A DNA stretch of 64,000 nucleotides from Liolophura sinensis. Lineage: Eukaryota; Mollusca; Polyplacophora; Chitonida; Chitonidae. Every line of letters begins with the position of its first letter. Position 1 is the stretch's first letter. The DNA lies in NCBI RefSeq assembly GCF_032854445.1, contig NC_088298.1:2416160-2480159 (forward strand). Direction: 5' to 3'. A program made the translations under genes and the position numbers. Below, piece after piece: positions 45,485-56,934 of this stretch. Below the pieces are notes generated by a model, which saw only the letters and a program-made list of their open reading frames with translations, was not told where the DNA came from and did no database searches.

Positions 45485-45817
45485 ACGGTTTACGGCATGT
45501 ACAGTTAACCTTTATGACTAACATCGTTAACATCGGGAAGAATCTACTCGATGAAAGCAGAATAAATAGGCCCGCAGTTTGCATATTTTCAGTCCTGTCG
45601 AGATTTGTTGTTGAAGCTGCATGTGATCCATTTGTTTGCAGGATAGATTATTGAATTTATGAATATCTGTCAAACATCGTAAACATTAAAACTGACAACA
45701 AACCATCGTAAATATCAATTTTATATCAATAAGAAGCTATTTGGAATCAATAACCTACTCGATCATAGTATATACCTTCTGAAAACCTTAAAGCACTTCC
45801 GGTCAAAAGCATAAACA

Positions 45818-46384
45818 ATGTGTTATGTGAACAACTGCCGTCAGCTTCTAAATTTAGCTTGCCACTGTTTACATATGCTGAGTACAGGGCCTGCTGTCTG
45901 CCTCTGCCTTAGAATGTTCCAGAATACGCTCATTTCGGGGCCTGTTTGTTTACAACAAGTGTTCAAGAATTTTCTTATTCTAGAAAATTCCACCAGTCTA
46001 TATAAGACCTATGAAAGCAGGTCAAAGGAGAAGAAAGGGGAATTATTGAGAGGTTTGGATGTTTTCGCTGTGTGTTACGTTAGTAGGCCTTTTGTGCAGA
46101 ATATTGGTGTCTTTATAGCCTCTGGCTTTGTTATTTCCTATCTCCACCGAGTACTTGTTCAGTCTGAACTTGTATATTTAATTTGTGCTCTTGTGTACAC
46201 AGTGCTTATTAGTACACGGACCCTGTCTTTGGAATTTTGTGTATATTTCGTCATACACTCAGTTATACTGTGGATTTTTCCTCTTGTGAATATTGCCTAT
46301 GTGCAATTTTTAAGCATTGTGGAGTATATGAGTCCGTTTGAACTTGACACCGTTGTATATGTAAGTACTTTAGTATTTGTATAG
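45818..46384 (+). CDS. Longest ORF (188 codons), unassigned, hydrophobic C-terminal half
   Basis: An uninterrupted frame beginning MCYVNNCRQLLN. It is Cys-rich in the first 50 residues, with a basic patch SRSKEKKGELL near residue 70. From about residue 95 three hydrophobic stretches follow (NIGVFIASGFVISYL, LVYLICALVYTVLIS, FVIHSVILWIFPLVNIAYV) that could be membrane helices. AATAAA-like hexamers occur 70-120 bp downstream. Against coding: the frame is very T-rich, the hydrophobicity may simply follow from T at second codon positions, no family is recognised, and no upstream promoter or splice site is obvious. Possible alternatives are an exon of a multi-exon gene or a chance ORF. Confidence 0.2.
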   Translation: MCYVNNCRQLLNLACHCLHMLSTGPAVCLCLRMFQNTLISGPVCLQQVFKNFLILENSTSLYKTYESRSKEKKGELLRGLDVFAVCYVSRPFVQNIGVFIASGFVISYLHRVLVQSELVYLICALVYTVLISTRTLSLEFCVYFVIHSVILWIFPLVNIAYVQFLSIVEYMSPFELDTVVYVSTLVFV

Positions 46385-46800
46385 ATACTGCTATCCTTTC
46401 TTGTTAAACTTAAGTACTTTAGTATCTGTATAAGTCTTGTTATCTGTTCTTGTTAAACCTAATAAATTGTTGAAAAATAAAATCTGCTGGTTTTGGTTAC
46501 TTTTTTGTGCGGCTAAACTGTCGTGTATTTCGAACAAGCCATCTCTTTATAATACAGACAGTTTGGGTCGTAACAAATGAATATTATTATGTAAAATGTA
46601 CATTACACAGACTGCTTCTCTTTGCATAATTTCGTCCTAATTTGGTACGTTATATGCTTTCTTAGTTCTTTCGTAATTTCTGTTAAACGTTGGAAATTAA
46701 CCTGCAATTATTGAACTGAAAGGTCCATCTTGGTTGAAGGTTGGTGTACGAATGTCTGTTTGAACAACTTTCCGTTTTATTGATAAATGCTGATTAAATA
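46385..46800. other. Short direct repeat, then unassigned
   Basis: AAGTACTTTAGTATYTGTAT followed by a CTTGTTAAAC unit is present twice at about 46363-46460. Nothing else recognised. Confidence 0.5.
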
Positions 46801-46839
46801 GTTCAGCACGAGGACACCATTGGTGAGGCTAAGTCTAAA

Positions 46840-47003
46840 CAAGCCCTCGTGTGTCGTGCCGGATCCAAGGTCAAGCCCTCTTGTCGTGCCGGGTCCAAGG
46901 TCAAGCCCTCGTGTGTCGTGCCGGGTCCAAGGTCAAGCCCTCGTGTGTCGTGCCGGGTCCAAGGTCAAGCCCTCGTGTGTCGTGCCGGGTCCAAGGTCAA
47001 GCT
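46840..47003. repeat. 32-bp minisatellite, five copies
   Basis: Unit CAAGCCCTCGTGTGTCGTGC, then CGGGTCCAAGGT. One copy is 30 bp (loses GT), the others 32 bp. The 96-codon ORF over it reads as Ser/Pro/Val-rich and is a by-product. Confidence 0.95.
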
Positions 47004-47004
47004 T

Positions 47005-47970
47005 GACTAATGGAGAGTTCAGGCGAGAACAAGCGGTCGACAGCACTCGCATGGCCGTTGTTGTTCTCTTACAAAATGACGGAGAACAGAGAATGACATG
47101 TTGCGGGTGAATCTAAGCGTCGAAACAGGCATTCGTATAACAGCCGTCAACCATTAAGGAAGGCTCCAGGTCAATAATCGAGGCCAATTCCCAAAACGAC
47201 ATACGCACAAATCACCAAAGAACCAGGAAAGTATATTAGTACTAAAAGAGGACGGAATCATGCAAAGAGAAGCAGTCAACAGTTTTCAATGATGTTTGAA
47301 AGACGTAAGGTATGTTCTAGGCGACTGGGTGAAGTCAGTATTCAAATCGTGCGCCATGCCAGAATATCAGTTGTCGAGACCCGTTGGTCACATTTGAGAA
47401 AAATTTGTAAGGTACTCACTAAAAGGCGGTGGTTTCCTACATGCCCCGTGCTCTGCGGTTTCCTCTAGCTGTAAATACCTCTAGGCCATGAGTAAAACTG
47501 CGGAGTAGAGCTATTCATTCTATTGGATTTTTTTTAGTAGTGCCCGAGTTCTGTCAACTCGCACCTCAGGCACTTTTCTCGTGTCTCGTGCGAAAGTACA
47601 GTCCAACACAAATACGCACGCTATAATTTCGGCCCGTGGTAAAATGAAACCTATCCATCATGATGGCTCCCGTGTGTGGAGAGTTCCCATCGATGCCGCG
47701 TTAAAAAGTTACTAGTCATTATCTACATAATGGACGCGTTCGCCATTACAAACTGATTTTATTTTAACATAGGGCGATGATCTTCGAGACGAGCAGGCTG
47801 CAATTGATACCGAGCGATTTGTATGGAAGCCGGATGAGGACATCTCTTCCAGTGGCCCATCAGTCACGGTCCGCGGCACGAGGACGGTGCTATTCGCTTG
47901 CGATTTGCATCGCCCTCCTGCCGCGGGCCGCAGTTTGAGATGTTCTCAGCCGGGTAATATAACAGCAATA
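47005..47970. other. No recognised feature
   Basis: Unique-looking sequence of higher GC than its surroundings around 47560-47960. No ORF of note. A host regulatory or exon segment cannot be excluded. Confidence 0.35.
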
Positions 47971-47974
47971 AGTC

Positions 47975-48210
47975 ATTACGTGTGTGTATATATACTCTGT
48001 TCCTATGTGGCAGGGCGATTACAAAGTGCTACCGCCACTGAACTATCATGCCGAAGACACCAGACCATTCCTGTTTGCTTGCACTAACCTCTCGGTGCTG
48101 ATTATCTCGAGACGCAGCAACAAGTACCAAGTCTTTGGTATGACCCGACCCGGGTTTGATCCCAGGTCTCCCGATTTCGAGGCGGACATTCTAGCTATTA
48201 CCGTCTAAAA
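47975..48210 (-). mobile_element. SINE-C with well-preserved tRNA head
   Basis: Read on the minus strand: head GGTAATAGCTAGAATGTCCG (box A region), CTCGAAATCGGGAGACC, box B GGGATCAAACCCGGGTCGGG, then the body with CTGGTGTCTTCGGCATGATA and GCCCTGCCACATAGGAACAG. The 3' tail domain and CATA repeat are missing. The best head copy of this family in the window. Confidence 0.82.
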
Positions 48211-48249
48211 GAAGTTTTACCTAATACATAATAGCGGTCACCTTTACAT

Positions 48250-48440
48250 GTTGGGGGGGGGGGGGCATGGAGTTCGCGGGACAAACCACCGACCTGCTCC
48301 AGTTACCGGACTTAAAGCCGCAGCGTAAAGCGGCGACACCTGGTTTGGTACACGTTACCGGCTACTGCCCAGCATCGCGCTTTACCTTACAGTACAAACT
48401 GGAAGCAGGAGCAATTTGTAGCACGTAGCTATAAGCCTTC
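48250..48440. other. Poly-G run and unassigned sequence
   Basis: A 12-13 bp G run at about 48252-48264, then sequence without recognised features. Confidence 0.5.
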
Positions 48441-49475
48441 AGTTTCGCGACAACGATTCTGAATGCAATCTGAGAGGCAAGGACTTTTTTGTTCTTTTCA
48501 CGATTCTGTGTTAAACATCCATCTAACTATGACCTTTAAATAAGTACGTGTGTAAACACGTAACTTGTGTCAATGATCTAACAACAGGGATCTAACAGCA
48601 ATTATGGAAAACATTTACCTGTGTCGTGCTAAGAAGGTATTAGGCGTATTAGGTTCAACAGAGGTTTCATCTAGGACGGGGGTCATTAGGCTTTATTTAG
48701 CCACTGTTTAGGTCGTCCACCTCTGTGTCTACTGTCATTATATGGATTTCGTTTACAGTGTTCACGATAATACGGAAGCCCATTAGTGTCACGGGGGAAA
48801 AATTTGAGTAAAGACCAAAATTTTATGTCAAAATTTCTGCTTTTTTCTAGAGATTTGAATCTTTGTTCGAGAAATTTAGACTAATTTCTGTCAATGGCCC
48901 ACTATGTTGATACACAGAGACATCGTATGCAGTAATACGCAAGATATGTGTACATGGTTCGCTCCTAATAGCGATACCAGCTACATATGCTATGTCGAAA
49001 TTTCGACTTAAGACAGTCGAAAATTCAACATTTTTTCTCTGAGTTTTTTTTCACCGTGACACTAATAGGCTTCTGTCGATAACGCCTGCGATAAGTCTAC
49101 AAGAGAAACGGTTGAGGAATCGTGTATAATAGTACTAATGCACTGCGCAGTAACAGCATGATTCAGGATGCGTGCTACACTTATATAGACGAATCTCTGG
49201 CTCTCAATGTGTTGATGAGGTAAAATGGCGTTACCTTGCATATAACCTTGCTTACATGTTTCGAAGGATATCCCTGTCTCTAGTCCGCTTCTGTTTCCCT
49301 AGCTAGGACGTATGGCTGTTGGGTTCAATCCCAGCCTGGAACAAGGAGTTTTTTACGTTCTTCTGTTTGATAGCAGCGAGCTGTCTAATACCGCCATAAC
49401 GCTCATGTCGTCTTACGTGAAGTTTATTAAGAATCATTTGTCATGTATACAATTGTGGCAAAGATATTAATGAGT
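48440..49475. repeat. Old duplication block S2a' (partner of 37.64-38.2 kb)
   Basis: See 37640-38200. This copy is longer because of extra unshared sequence at about 48760-49080. Confidence 0.6.
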
Positions 49476-49674
49476 GAAACCAAAGGCTCTGGTACCGACT
49501 CTACAGTCCCAGTTGTAGAGCTATATCTGTAGTTTATACAAGCATAAAGAAGTACACAAGTATAAGTTTGATGAATTCTGGTCTATTATGGTCCTCTCTT
49601 GGGCCCTTGATTTTCTGCACCCGTAAAATTGACACCAGTCGTAATTTATGTGACGTATTCTTGGTTAATCTCCA

Positions 49675-49676
<2 letters not shown>

Positions 49677-49755
<79 letters not shown>
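49677..49755. repeat. (TA)n microsatellite
   Basis: About 79 bp of alternating TA, the second long TA tract in the window. Confidence 0.99.
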
Positions 49756-49758
<3 letters not shown>

Positions 49759-50149
49759 ACCTTACCCGTCACACGGGTAGCTAGTGGCTGTATGTTTCCT
49801 TGCTGACAGATTCATTAACATGATTTGTGGTTCGACGAGAATAGCAGTAAAACATGGGTTCTCTGAGCAAAGTCTTACAGTATGTAAGATAAAGCCTTGT
49901 TTTATAAAAAAGATGCTAAATTTGTTTCGAGTGGAAATCTTTGCTGAGCCCGTACATCTTAGTAAAGACGGCCTCAGAGTTATGTGGGTATTCCGTGTCT
50001 GAGATTCTGGTCCCTAATTATGGAATTGAAATACAAGTTCGCACAAATGACAGTGAGGTGAAGTGTGTCATTAAACAATCAATACATAGGTGTGACGCGT
50101 GAGTTGTTTTCTAGTTTCTGTCATCACAGTCGACCACGAGTTGCTGTGA

Positions 50150-50290
50150 AAAGTGAAAACGGATAAAGCCAACAGATGTGCAGAGAGTAAAATACGGCTT
50201 CTTGTCAGCTTACCTTGGTAATGGTTTTGTTCTAACTGTTCATTAGTATAAGCCATTAATTGCAAGGATATTTCAGTGCAATTGGTCTTA
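50150..50290 (+). mobile_element. Element D fragment
   Basis: AGAGTAAAATACGGCTTCTT, GTCAGCTTACCTTGGTAATG and GTTTTGTTCTAACTGTTCAT follow the middle of element D. Both ends are missing. Confidence 0.55.
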
Positions 50291-50439
50291 GATTCTCTCA
50301 GTTAATAGAAGAGAGCTCTGGACGTTAGAGTGTCTGGTTTAGTTTCACGCAGCTAAGAACTCTGCAATGGGCATATACATGTTATTATAGCATAAATTAG
50401 AATAGTGTTCTTGCTTTAACAATCCCTTTGAAGCAGAAG

Positions 50440-50710
50440 GTTAAAAAATCCGCAAATCCCATCTCATTCCAAAATGTACAAGTTTTCGTCGACTGTTTAC
50501 CAGAGAAGTAGCCGTAGATAAAAATATGCCTTCAGCGGAGGAGCGCGAATTTACTTTCTCACCAACAATAATCTCCAACAACTCCTTTGTAACAAGTAAC
50601 GCATCTCGTGACGTCTATACTGCCCTCTCATAGGTATCCGAGAACTGTGTGTTTCGAGAAAAGACTCTGTTGCAAATAGTATCCATTCTCCCCCTACGCT
50701 GTACCATCTT
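50440..50710. repeat. Old duplication block S2b' (partner of 40.08-40.35 kb)
   Basis: Same ordered landmarks as at 40.1 kb, followed at about 50.73 kb by element D. Confidence 0.75.
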
Positions 50711-50729
50711 TAATGAAGATAAAAAAATA

Positions 50730-51010
50730 TTATAGATTTAAAAAAGCACATATAGTAAAACCAAAGCAGGTACAGTGTGACAGTTGGCAAACGGTCACAA
50801 TTAATTTGTAAAATACGGCTGCAGCATAGAGAGTAAACCCAGAGCAGAGACGACAGTGTGATACCTGACATATGATCACAGGTAACCGGTGAAATACGTC
50901 CGCTTGTCAGTTTACCTCAGTTAGGGTTTTGTTATAACTGTTGATGTAAATACTTAAAAAGTAACAAATTACATAGCCCTTAGCACTACGGACAGAACAA
51001 CTTCGCACCA
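50730..51010 (+). mobile_element. Element D with two 5' units
   Basis: Two copies of the AGTAAAACCAAAGCAGG/AGTAAACCCAGAGCAG unit about 85 bp apart, then GTCAGTTTACCTCAGTTAGG and GGTTTTGTTATAACTGTTGA. The 3' end is truncated or diverged. Confidence 0.75.
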
Positions 51011-51119
51011 GTACTTTCATCGGTTACCTATAAAAGCTGATGCAATCTTTGCAGCATCTCTTGATAACCACCGGGCAGTGGAGTTCAAAGTCTGTTTCAC
51101 AATATGATTCCATTAAGGC

Positions 51120-51840
51120 CACAATTCCGTCCCCTTCCCCACCCACCCTCCACCCACTCACCACAGAAAACCGTTATAATTAGAACTAAATACAACTGGC
51201 ACATCATTCCCGATCCAGAAAGCAATAGTTATGGTATGTAGGCTAATGTTTCGTTTACTTGAGGAAAAGATGTTTGCTAGATGGAAAATGTAGCTTGAAC
51301 AAGATCTGCACCAATTACCCACAACCAGCCCAGTTACCATCTTCTGTGAACAAAACAATTCGTTAGTCTTACACCCATGCACGCTGTGGTGTTTATGGCT
51401 TTCATCTACAGCAATCTGTAATTGACGTCTTGTCTGAAAGAAACAACGTCTCTGAAGCTGACGGAACATAGAGCAGATGACGCTTTGACGCCTAAGCACA
51501 AAAATGGCCTCATTGTACATGTTTAATTATGGTAATTATCTTCTTGGCGTTAACTCCATACTTCAATGCTCCCAGTTTTCTTTGGATGGGGACGATGTCT
51601 TGTTTTACACACACATAATGAACATGCATGCTGAACAAAATGGTCCGCCATGCCTCTGTTGTTATCTAGCCACATACACTTCAAACCAAGAAAACTGATA
51701 GTAGAACACACCCTTTCATCTAAGCCTTTCGTCGCAATGAATTAAATGTACAGCTCAAAGCTTATATTCTAAGGCGTGTATTGTAAAAGATAGTGGTTTT
51801 ACAAGATTCCAGTAAATTGACAGTTTTTTTGATTTTTCTT
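51120..51840. repeat. Old duplication block S3c (related to 41.1 and 43.35 kb)
   Basis: Weakly but in order: CTGTGAACAAAACAATTCGT, TTAGTCTTAC, CTTTCATCTACAG, GACGCCTAAGCACAAAAATG, CCTCATTGTACATG and TTTTACAAGATTCCAGTAAA. Two ORFs (120 codons minus at 51158-51520, 64 codons plus) have no recognised family. Confidence 0.5.
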
Positions 51841-52189
51841 GCAAACAACGGAACCATTTTAACATGAAATACTGGAACTTGGATTAACGAAAGCTTGTGC
51901 CACCAACGACACCGACACTGATGTATAAAGGGTACAGTGGAATTCAAACATAGGACTGCGTGCGGTGAAAATAAATTGTAAAAAAAAAAGCAAAACAAAG
52001 TAGGTAAAAGTTTTAGATATACATAGTCCATATGTTGATGATCTATCACATCATTATGAGAAGTTTTGAGTTAAACTTCGACCTAGGTACATGTCAAGAT
52101 CCTGTGCTTTTCTGCGACGAAAATATGTTTGTCTATTGCAGATGACATGACTTAAATGTTTATTCCAAATCAGTTATATGCAATGCATG

Positions 52190-52560
52190 GCGTACAGCAT
52201 ACAGAGTAAAAAAAACACCGCAGCGACGACAGCATGATAGGTGGCAAATAGCAACACGTAACCGGTGAAATACGGCCTCTTGTCACTTTACCTCACCCAG
52301 GGTTTTCTTCTAACTGTTCATGTCATGTTTAAATAGTAAAAATTACACGCCGCCTTGGATTAAGCAGAATCAAGTTAAAAAGATGCACTGATGTTAATTG
52401 CAATTTATTAAATGTCACTGGTATAGAATTGCGGGGTATGCTATGTTGTCATCATATTTAGAATTCAATCACATTAAAACAATCCAAATGCCCACAAGCA
52501 GAATTCTGGTTTATGCGGGAATACGACATAATTAAAGACGTACAGCATATAGAGTCACAT
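52190..52560 (+). mobile_element. Element D copy plus a second D start
   Basis: GGCGTACAGCATACAGAGTA, ACACGTAACCGGTGAAATAC, GCACTGATGTTAATTGCAAT and TGTTGTCATCATATTTAG, ending CACATTAAAACAATCC. At 52525 a second start (CATAATTAAAGACGTACAGC) begins and stops after about 35 bp, so two D copies lie head to tail. Confidence 0.8.
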
Positions 52561-53109
52561 ATATATGCTGCTAGAACATAAAATCGAGTTACAGTGAGAT
52601 CATATAAAGCTTAATGTGTTTTAGCTTAAATGTGTCATTTTAATTACTCATTTCTTTTTTCCTCTTGGAAATTTTGGAAATTGTTGGTACTTTCCTACGC
52701 CATCTAGTGACTGAGGCCAGAAGTGGACATTTGCCTTTATAAGTAAATAATGTAAATAGTTCAGACGAGCGAAATCCGGCCACAAGTTAAACACCCACTA
52801 GCGGGAAGACGGACAAACATTGGAGCATGACTTTAAAAGATGCCAACACTGCACATATCTATAGGCGAGAAATTTTTTTTCTTTTTCTTTCGGCTTTAAA
52901 ACAAAGGGTTACTTACTATAAACTATAAGCCATCGACTACATTTTCTTTGCTCGAGAAATATGGATATAAAATTAAGGTTACATGAGCGTATTTACTCTA
53001 CAGTTACTATTTATGTAGTGAATTTGTTAACATCAACTCGAAAGATACATACCCTAAACCGTCGTCAAAAATCCCATGACCAAGAAGAACTAGGGCTTCT
53101 CTCTACAGC
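52561..53109. other. No recognised feature
   Basis: AT-rich with no ORF above 60 codons. Confidence 0.4.
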
Positions 53110-53275
53110 ATGTTTATTTGATGTATTTATTTGATTGGAATTTTACGCCATACTTATACAACGACGGCCAGCATTACGGTGGGAGGAAACCGGACAGAAC
53201 CCAGGGGAATCGTAAGACCATCCCCGGATTGCTGACAGACATTTCGCACGTACGACCGGAGAAGAATCCAGCTCT
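53110..53275 (-). mobile_element. SINE-A, 5'-truncated, diverged
   Basis: TTTATTTGATTGGAATTTTA, CGCCATACTTATAC (internal deletion of AAGAATATTTCAC), GGCCAGCATTACGGTGGGAG and GTACGACCGGAGAAGAATCC. The head is missing. Confidence 0.88.
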
Positions 53276-53418
53276 TTACAGCATATACAAGTTTCAACCT
53301 AACACTTTGTAAATCTTGTTGCTAGCAGTTAAATCCTAGCATTTTGTCCCAATGATCACACCCACCTGAATAGGTAGCAACCATGGGTATTTTTTTTTCT
53401 AATTTGTCTAAAACAGAG

Positions 53419-53669
53419 GCGGACTTCATGGCTGAGGGGTTTAGCACACAAGCACGGCGTAATTTCACCCAGCAGCCTTTCACCAATTCGGTCGCTGTGA
53501 GTTCAAGCCCAGCTCATACTGGCTTCCTCTCTGGTCGTAAATGGAAAGGTCTGACAGCAGCCTGCGGATGGTCATGGGCTCTGGTCGGTTTTCCTCTCAC
53601 CATAATGCTGGCCGCCATCATATAAGTGAAATATTCTTGAGTACGGCGTAAAACATCAATCAAATACAT
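53419..53669 (+). mobile_element. SINE-A, full length with 9-bp target-site duplication
   Basis: Head GCGGACTTCATGGCTGAGGG (box A diverged), box B GTGAGTTCAAGCCCAGC, body and short AATA tail. AAAACAGAG flanks at 53410-53418 and 53670-53678. Confidence 0.9.
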
Positions 53670-53722
53670 AAAACAGAGAGAAGTCTGTTATCTTTAAGCT
53701 AGGCGCAAACATGTAAAGTGTA

Positions 53723-54090
53723 TCAACAAACCATAAATAAAAATGACCCACCACTTTTCAATTCCAACGCAAAACACTGAACATGAATTGCGCATGTGTT
53801 ACCCCAAAATTGGTCACTGATTTCATCGACATTGGTTATCTCCCTTTGCAGACTGACATGACTTTTCGGACTTGTAAATCTTAATTCTGAGTACGACGTA
53901 TTCGCTCCCTGTCGTTCCAAATATACTTTTTCTCAACACTTACAACGATGTTTTCGATAAGCATTTTAATCTTTCATAAAGAGCAATGGAAGCCTTTATT
54001 TTAACCCTTTTAAGGCCATCACCTATTAAAATAAGTCCATGCCACAAGGGCATTTTAAACTTTCAGCGTAAACGTTGAGGTAAATCGGTT
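53723..54090. other. No recognised feature
   Basis: A 65-codon ORF and AT-rich sequence only. Confidence 0.4.
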
Positions 54091-54099
54091 GGTGCTTAA

Positions 54100-54456
54100 C
54101 GCCATGTTTAGTAAGTGGGAACGTTTGTTGACACTTCGGGGGCGATAGATCCAGGGTCAATTCTTGGTCGGATCACACCAAAGAACTTAAAAGGGTAAGT
54201 TGTAGCTTCCTCGCTTGGTGTTCAGCATTAAGAGCATAGTACAACGACTGGTTGACCCATATCAGTATACGGGCGGGGCGGCTTACTTGCCTTAGGTAAG
54301 GCGTCTCAGTGAAGCCGCACTAGATAAAAGAGCTGTGGAAATCCGGTCTGCAACAAGGAGGTACACGTACATGCACTTCAAGGGCTTCTTCATCGCCATT
54401 CGACTGAAAAATTGTTAAGTGCGACGTTAACCTCTGGGGACTCACGCACTCACTCA
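54100..54456 (+). mobile_element. SINE-B, nearly full length
   Basis: Diverged head (CACTTCGGGGGCGATAGATC, box B AGGGTCAATTCTTGG), AGCTTCCTCGCTTGGTGTTC, GTATACGGGCGGGGCGGCTT, AAGGCGTCTCAGTGAAGCCG, CGACTGAAAAATTGTTAAGT, GCGACGTTAACC and an ACTC-type tail. Confidence 0.92.
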
Positions 54457-54486
54457 TATTGCTTGTCAGCTATCAGATGAATTTAT

Positions 54487-54711
54487 ATATTTATTTTGAT
54501 TGGTGTTTTACGCCGTACTCAAGAATATTTCTCTTATACGACGGCGGCCAACATTATGGTAGGAGGAAACCGGGCAGAGTCCGGCGGAAACCCACGACCA
54601 TCCGCGGGTTGATGTCTGACCTTCCCACAAACGGTCGGAGAGAAAGCCAGCATGAGCTGGACTTGAACTCACAGCGACCGCATTGGTGAGAGGCTCCTGG
54701 GTCATTACGCC
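54487..54711 (-). mobile_element. SINE-A, 5'-truncated before box A
   Basis: AATA-poor tail (TTATATATTTATTTTGATTG), canonical body and box B, ending at GGGTCATTACGCC. About 30 bp downstream of a SINE-B tail. Confidence 0.92.
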
Positions 54712-54869
54712 ACAAATAAATAAAATTGTAGTATAATATTACTCGAGTCAAACAAGTTTCTTAATTTTGTACTAAAGTAACAGGTGCATTCATTTTGCAG
54801 GCTGTTACCTACATTCTTCAAAGTAATGGTTGTCACCCCATACTTGGTAATTGCAAAAGTTTGCAGTAT

Positions 54870-55140
54870 ACAAGAGAGTAAAACCAGAGCAGCGACGACA
54901 ATGTGACGGTTGGCAAGTAGGATTTCACGTAACCTGTGAAATAATTTACCTCAGGGTTTTGCTCTAACTGTTCATGTAAATGCTTAATAGTAGCCAGTTA
55001 CACGCCCCCCTGGCACCATGGGCTATGTAAAAATTATTTTAAAAAGAACAGAGACGATAAGAACGATTTATTAGCCGTCACTGGTCTTCAATTAGCAGTA
55101 CTCAAAATGCCGCGATATCACCACATTTGATACACAACAC
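54870..55140 (+). mobile_element. Element D copy
   Basis: AGAGAGTAAAACCAGAGCAG, CGACGACAATGTGACGGTTG, TCACGTAACCTGTGAAATAA, GGTTTTGCTCTAACTGTTCA and CACATTTGATACACAACAC. Confidence 0.8.
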
Positions 55141-56110
55141 TGAGCGGCTTAGGGACTTCTCGCCATCGCATACATAGAACACCTATATCAACGTGTTGCT
55201 GTTACTTATACCGAACGTGGTGAGACCTATAGGTAAAGTGTAAGTTAAATTTATTTACCGGGCGTATTCGTGAAACACGGTAAACATGGCAACCGAACTT
55301 CCGCCTCGCACTTCACTACGTTCGCGATAACCAACATAAATAATATGCATGTATTTCAATTCATTACAAACTTGTTTTCATCTCCTACTTCCTGTTTGTT
55401 TTTTTGCTTGTTTGTTTAATTTTATAAGCCATATAGCTTGCAGATTTTCAAATCAAATATCAAATAATTCTATTTTCAAGCAGTTATAAATTAAATAATA
55501 AAACAAATTTGAAGTGTGTATATGTATCTCTGGTTTGTGCCACAGGGTCAGTATGGTCAGAAGTTACAACGTTCTCACAATAAATCCTTTTGTTAAATGC
55601 ATATATATTTCACATGCAGAGAATTTATAAGGTACTTCTTGGTAAATTCTTTTTAAACTAATTATGCAATTGTTTTTTCATAAAAATTGCTCACTTAGAT
55701 GGTGTCGGTCAGTTCGATTAACAAATAAAACCAGATACAGAATCTAGGGAAGCAATTCACCACACTTCCCAGATAGCCTACCTTTGTAGTCACTTTGTAT
55801 TGTGAATTACATCTCTAGTTACGTTACCAATCCAATTCATTAGAAAGTTTTTTTTACAGGTTTTGCAGCACATTCTTCAGTTTTATTCATAGTTCATGTA
55901 TGATCTGTGTATCTAAAAATGAATGTTAACGCGCAAATAGAGGATATCACAGTTTCTTGCTAGAGCTGCAAACATGGACAGTAATCATTGCTGATGTATC
56001 AGGTTATAAACCGAAATAGAGTATCAGTCACACAAGTTTAAAACATAAGACTATCCAGACTGATCTAATCAGGCGGTGGTAGCTTAACATGGGTGTTACC
56101 GGTATGAGTT
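55141..56110. other. No recognised feature
   Basis: AT-rich sequence with no ORF above 60 codons and no repeat matched in the window. Confidence 0.4.
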
Positions 56111-56111
56111 C

Positions 56112-56252
56112 ACAGTCAGCAGGTCTGCGGCAACTTAAGGATGGTTGTGGGTTTCCCCTGGGCTCTGCCTGGCTTCCTTCCGCCACAATGCTGGCCGCCG
56201 TCGAATAAAGGGAAATATTCTTGAGTATGGCGTAAAGCATCAAACAAATAAT
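56112..56252 (+). mobile_element. SINE-A, 5'-truncated
   Basis: AGCAGGTCTGCGGCAACTTA, GGTTGTGGGTTTCCCCTGGG, ACAATGCTGGCCGCCGTCGA, GAGTATGGCGTAAAGCATCA and a short A-rich tail. Confidence 0.9.
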
Positions 56253-56254
56253 AC

Positions 56255-56930
56255 GGGTTATCTCTAACATATAAGCTGGGTTGATTTTTTACATGAATGC
56301 AAGATCCTTTGGAAAGGGGAGGTAATTGGCGAAGGGAGATAATTTGTGCATGATTATCTCCACTTAGCCGTATAGTACACACGATAGAAAGGATCTTGTG
56401 GACTATTCTATCCTTCCACACACGTGTTAAACGTTTTCCAAGTATTAAATCTCCCCCTCTCTCCCCCCTCCCATCTACCCATTTAATACCTTAGTGAATA
56501 CATAAAGCGCACTGTTCTAGGTTGTTCTGCTTTGCGAGTTGTTCACTGAGCTTCTCGGAGTTTAGCTTAAGTCTATATAGTCGGTATAGTGTTACCAGGC
56601 CTTGTGTTTCATTTAGCATATCACAGTAAGTGTCGAATTGGTGAGTGTTACCTTAGTTTGTCACACTCCGTGCTGGGAGCTGTGACACAGTAAGGTTAAG
56701 CCCAACATGCACATAGGTATGTACGCTTGCCATGGTACTTTGTTGCTTATTGATACTGGGCGGATTCCTTGCGGGTTATACGCACAGTATTTAACTTGAA
56801 TTTAGGTTTCGCCCACATCTGTGTTTCCACAGGCCTGATGGAATAGCATTTACATGTATACATCAGTCACCCTATGTTTTCATAGGGTCATGTGAGTCTC
56901 ACCTGGCTGTCCCAGGGAGCGCGTTTTGCC
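56255..56930. other. No recognised feature
   Basis: No ORF or repeat of note. Confidence 0.35.
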
Positions 56931-56934
56931 GCAT

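Noticed and set aside
46820-47110. 96-codon Ser/Pro/Val-rich ORF
   Set aside because: A product of the 32-bp minisatellite. The period is not a multiple of three and one unit differs in length.
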